Source: an uncultured Oscillospiraceae bacterium
GTDB taxonomy: Bacteria > Bacillota > Clostridia > Oscillospirales > Oscillospiraceae
Length of the DNA: 7,897 bases
Assembly (NCBI GenBank): GCA_905233595.1
Contig: CAJOFI010000107.1
Coordinates: 1 to 7,897 of the forward strand
Direction of reading: 5' to 3'
The translations under genes were made by a program, and so were the position numbers. Numbering within the stretch: the first letter of the stretch is position 1; the number at the start of each line of letters is the position of its first letter. Below the pieces are notes generated by a model that was given only the letters and a program-made list of their open reading frames with translations, made no database searches and was not told where the DNA came from. Shown one piece after another: positions 6,661 to 7,897 of the stretch.

Positions 6661-6797
6661 AGGAACTGTTCCGAAATAACTTATGCAATCTGACTTGCCT
6701 TTTTCACCTGTAGCTTCGTTGTCAAATCTTGAAATACACAAAGTATTCCTGCGATTTTCCGCCTCGCTACAGGCGAAAAATCTTCTGCACAGTTCCT
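6661..6797. repeat. MITE-like inverted-terminal-repeat element, copy 2 (137 bp)
   Basis: This is the longer and better-preserved copy: its ends AGGAACTGT and ACAGTTCCT are perfect 9-bp inverted repeats, with a further partial match inward. Positions 6661-6758 match 2912-3009 at 96 of 98 bases, in the same orientation. It also contains a hairpin (6753-6782) that copy 1 has lost. It fills almost the whole gap between the methyltransferase and dprA: its right end lies inside the methyltransferase frame and supplies that protein's last ten codons and stop, and its left end stops 10 bp short of the dprA Shine-Dalgarno. No transposase or complete gene is inside. No clear target-site duplication is visible in the flanks (TTATA on one side, AAGCT on the other). 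Confidence 0.9.
6753..6782 (-). other. Hairpin with the methyltransferase stop codon in its loop
   Basis: In the transcribed (minus) strand GATTTTTCGCCT pairs with AGGCGGAAAATC to give a continuous 12-bp stem with one G-U pair and a 6-base loop. The TAG stop of the methyltransferase (6769-6767) lies in that loop. No T-run follows, so it is not a standard terminator. Copy 1 of the repeat lacks this hairpin. Confidence 0.7.
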
Positions 6798-7546
6798 AAG
6801 CTTTCCTTTGCCATCTCCCACATCAGCACCGAGGCCGCGACCGCCGCGTTGAGCGATTCGCTGTCGGGGCGCATGGGAATGATGGTCGTTCCGTCGCAGA
6901 GCGCCAGAAGCTCCTCGCTCAGCCCCCTGCCCTCGCTGCCCACCGCGACGGCGCAGCCGCGCAGGTCGAGCGTGCGGATATCCGCCGCGCCCTCGCAGAG
7001 CGCCGCGCCATAGAGCCTCAGCCCCTGCTCGCGCAGGAAGGGCGCGAGCGCGCCAAGCTCCATCTGCAGCACCCGCTGCCGGAAGATCGCGCCCATCGTG
7101 GAGCGCACGGTCTTCGGCGAATAGAGGTCGGCGCAGCCGCCGGTGAGGATGACCGCGTCCACGCCGAAGGCATTGGCCGTGCGGATGACCGTCCCCACGT
7201 TGCCGGGATCCTGCACCCCCTCGAGCACGAGGGCGCGGAGAAGCTTCCCGACCCCCTGCTCGCGCATCGCCACGGTGAAGAGCGGCCCGGGGCTTGAGAC
7301 CATCGGGGAGGCGTAGTCAAAGAGCTCGCCGGGGCACAGGTACTGCGCCGCCTGCCCGAAGTCCCCGGCTTCGGCCTGCCCCTTCCACAAAATGGAGCTT
7401 ATGCGCGCGCCGAAGCGCAGCGCCTCCTCGAGCGTTTTCTTCCCGTCGCAGAGGTATTCCCCCGCCTCACGCCGGTAAGCCCCGTCAGAGGCGAGCTGCC
7501 GCAGGTGGCGGATATATGCGTTTTTGCGGGACGTGATTTGCTCCAT
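6767..7546 (-). CDS. SpoU/TrmH-family RNA 2'-O-methyltransferase
   Basis: This enzyme class uses S-adenosylmethionine to methylate a ribose 2'-OH in rRNA or tRNA through a trefoil-knotted SPOUT fold. The 259 aa show an N-terminal substrate-binding region (RHLRQLASDGAYRREAGEYL, 13-32) of the RlmB/TsnR/TrmH type and the three SpoU motifs: motif 1 NVGTVIRTANAFG at 116-128 (N116 and the catalytic-type R122), motif 2 AVGSEGRGLS at 201-210, and motif 3 IPMRPDSESLNAAVA at 223-237 with S231-L232-N233. The target nucleotide cannot be told from sequence. The start has GGGAG 9 nt upstream. Residues 250-259 (LGTVQKIFRL) and the stop come from the repeat element at 6661-6797; the element begins about 13 residues after motif 3, so the catalytic knot should be intact. 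It is the first gene of the minus-strand block, with a promoter candidate upstream. Confidence 0.93.
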   Translation of the reverse strand: MEQITSRKNAYIRHLRQLASDGAYRREAGEYLCDGKKTLEEALRFGARISSILWKGQAEAGDFGQAAQYLCPGELFDYASPMVSSPGPLFTVAMREQGVGKLLRALVLEGVQDPGNVGTVIRTANAFGVDAVILTGGCADLYSPKTVRSTMGAIFRQRVLQMELGALAPFLREQGLRLYGAALCEGAADIRTLDLRGCAVAVGSEGRGLSEELLALCDGTTIIPMRPDSESLNAAVAASVLMWEMAKESLGTVQKIFRL

Positions 7547-7583
7547 GGCCGTAAGCTCCCATGTTATCTATAAATACAATAGT

Positions 7584-7611
7584 ATCATACACGGTTTTTT
7601 CAGATTTGCAA
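7584..7611 (-). promoter_or_regulatory. Candidate sigma-A promoter for the minus-strand operon
   Basis: On the minus strand TTGCAA (7611-7606, four of six to TTGACA) is followed after 16 bp by TATGAT (7589-7584, five of six to TATAAT). Transcription would start near 7577, about 30 nt before the methyltransferase ATG. No stronger promoter candidate was found downstream, so this may drive all six genes. It is a pattern match only. Confidence 0.55.
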
Positions 7612-7650
7612 GACCCTTTTTCCCTTGCGCAGCTTTTCTAAAAGAATCCA

Positions 7651-7679
7651 TTGTCATTTGCACGCGAATAAGGTATAAT
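7651..7679 (+). promoter_or_regulatory. Strong sigma-A promoter for the gene at 7711
   Basis: TTGTCA (7651-7656, five of six) and a perfect TATAAT (7674-7679) are separated by exactly 17 bp. The predicted start is near 7686, giving a leader of about 25 nt that includes the AGGGAG Shine-Dalgarno (7699-7704), 6 nt before the ATG at 7711. It is divergent from the operon promoter; the two -35 boxes are about 40 bp apart. Confidence 0.82.
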
Positions 7680-7710
7680 TGTGTCATCGTTTACAGCGAG
7701 GGAGTTTTCT

Positions 7711-7897
7711 ATGAAGGTCTTACGAAAGTTGCTTCTGATCCTGATCCTGCTGCTCGGGATATGGCGGATCAGCACCATCGTCCAGGGGCGTTTGAGCTAT
7801 CAGGCGCCGCTCTGGGCGGACAGGCCCGAGATGGGCGGGTCGATTGAGGGCTTCACCGCGCCGGTCTCCATCGGCGAGGGGGCGATCGCCCCGGCGG
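7711..7897 (+). CDS. Membrane-anchored or exported protein of unknown function (5' part)
   Basis: Sixty-two codons are visible before the right edge, with no stop. The ATG has AGGGAG 6 nt upstream and a near-consensus promoter, so the start is well supported. The N-terminus is basic (MKVLRK) and is followed by a Leu/Ile-rich hydrophobic stretch, about residues 7-18, then polar and Gly/Pro-rich sequence. This fits an uncleaved signal anchor or a signal peptide; no lipobox cysteine is seen. After the hydrophobic stretch the chain reads through a Trp-Ala-Asp segment into GEGAIAPA with no motif I recognise. It is transcribed away from the housekeeping block and is probably a separate unit. I cannot assign a function; only a secreted or membrane location is inferred. 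Confidence 0.75.
   Translation, partial: MKVLRKLLLILILLLGIWRISTIVQGRLSYQAPLWADRPEMGGSIEGFTAPVSIGEGAIAPA

Noticed and set aside
6651..6810. Target-site duplication around MITE-like copy 2
   Set aside because: Flanks TTATA and AAGCT do not form a convincing direct repeat; the same is true for copy 1, so no duplication is claimed.
7524..7847. Plus-strand 107-codon frame crossing 7711
   Set aside because: It runs through the divergent promoter region and is out of frame with the ATG at 7711, which has the correct Shine-Dalgarno and a hydrophobic N-terminus.

Overview
This window looks like a chromosomal housekeeping block from a GC-rich member of the Clostridia. The dprA-topA-trmFO order is a Firmicutes arrangement, TrmFO is the folate-dependent tRNA methyltransferase typical of that phylum, and plsX-rnc is a common Firmicutes pairing. 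GC-ending codons dominate, which suggests an Oscillospiraceae-type gut lineage (Flavonifractor, Intestinimonas and relatives). That placement is inference from gene order and composition, not a database match.

Layout: six genes lie on the minus strand and read from right to left. They are a SpoU/TrmH-family RNA 2'-O-methyltransferase (7546-6767), dprA (6636-5440), topA (5427-3139), trmFO (2900-1584), plsX (1587-562) and rnc (575 to the left edge, incomplete). dprA-topA are 12 bp apart, trmFO-plsX share an ATGA overlap, and plsX-rnc overlap by 14 bp. No convincing terminator separates any of them, so one long transcript from a promoter near 7611-7584 is plausible. The products work in RNA modification and processing, DNA uptake/recombination, supercoiling and phospholipid synthesis; they share co-expression rather than a pathway. 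At the right edge a divergent plus-strand gene with a very good sigma-A promoter begins at 7711 and encodes a membrane-anchored protein of unknown function.

The unusual content is in the two widest gaps of the operon. A small non-coding element with terminal inverted repeats (AGGAACTGT...ACAGTTCCT) occurs twice in the same orientation: 117 bp at 2912-3028 and 137 bp at 6661-6797. The first 98 bp differ at only two positions. Each copy stops just upstream of the Shine-Dalgarno of the next gene (trmFO, dprA). The longer copy runs into the methyltransferase, supplying its last ten codons and its stop. A second, unrelated palindromic element (about 3053-3161) is built from AGTGAAN heptamers around two hairpins and an AATTATAATT core; it supplies the last codons and stop of topA. 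Because 7 is not a multiple of 3, three consecutive AGTGAAN units put TGA in all three frames, so such an array closes any gene it enters from that side.

I see no CRISPR array, defence island, prophage, transposase, tRNA or rRNA. The nearest thing to an undescribed system is this pair of repeat families sitting in essential-operon junctions and rewriting gene ends. Secondary points are an Ala/Lys/Glu heptad tail on TopA and a DprA with several altered signature residues.
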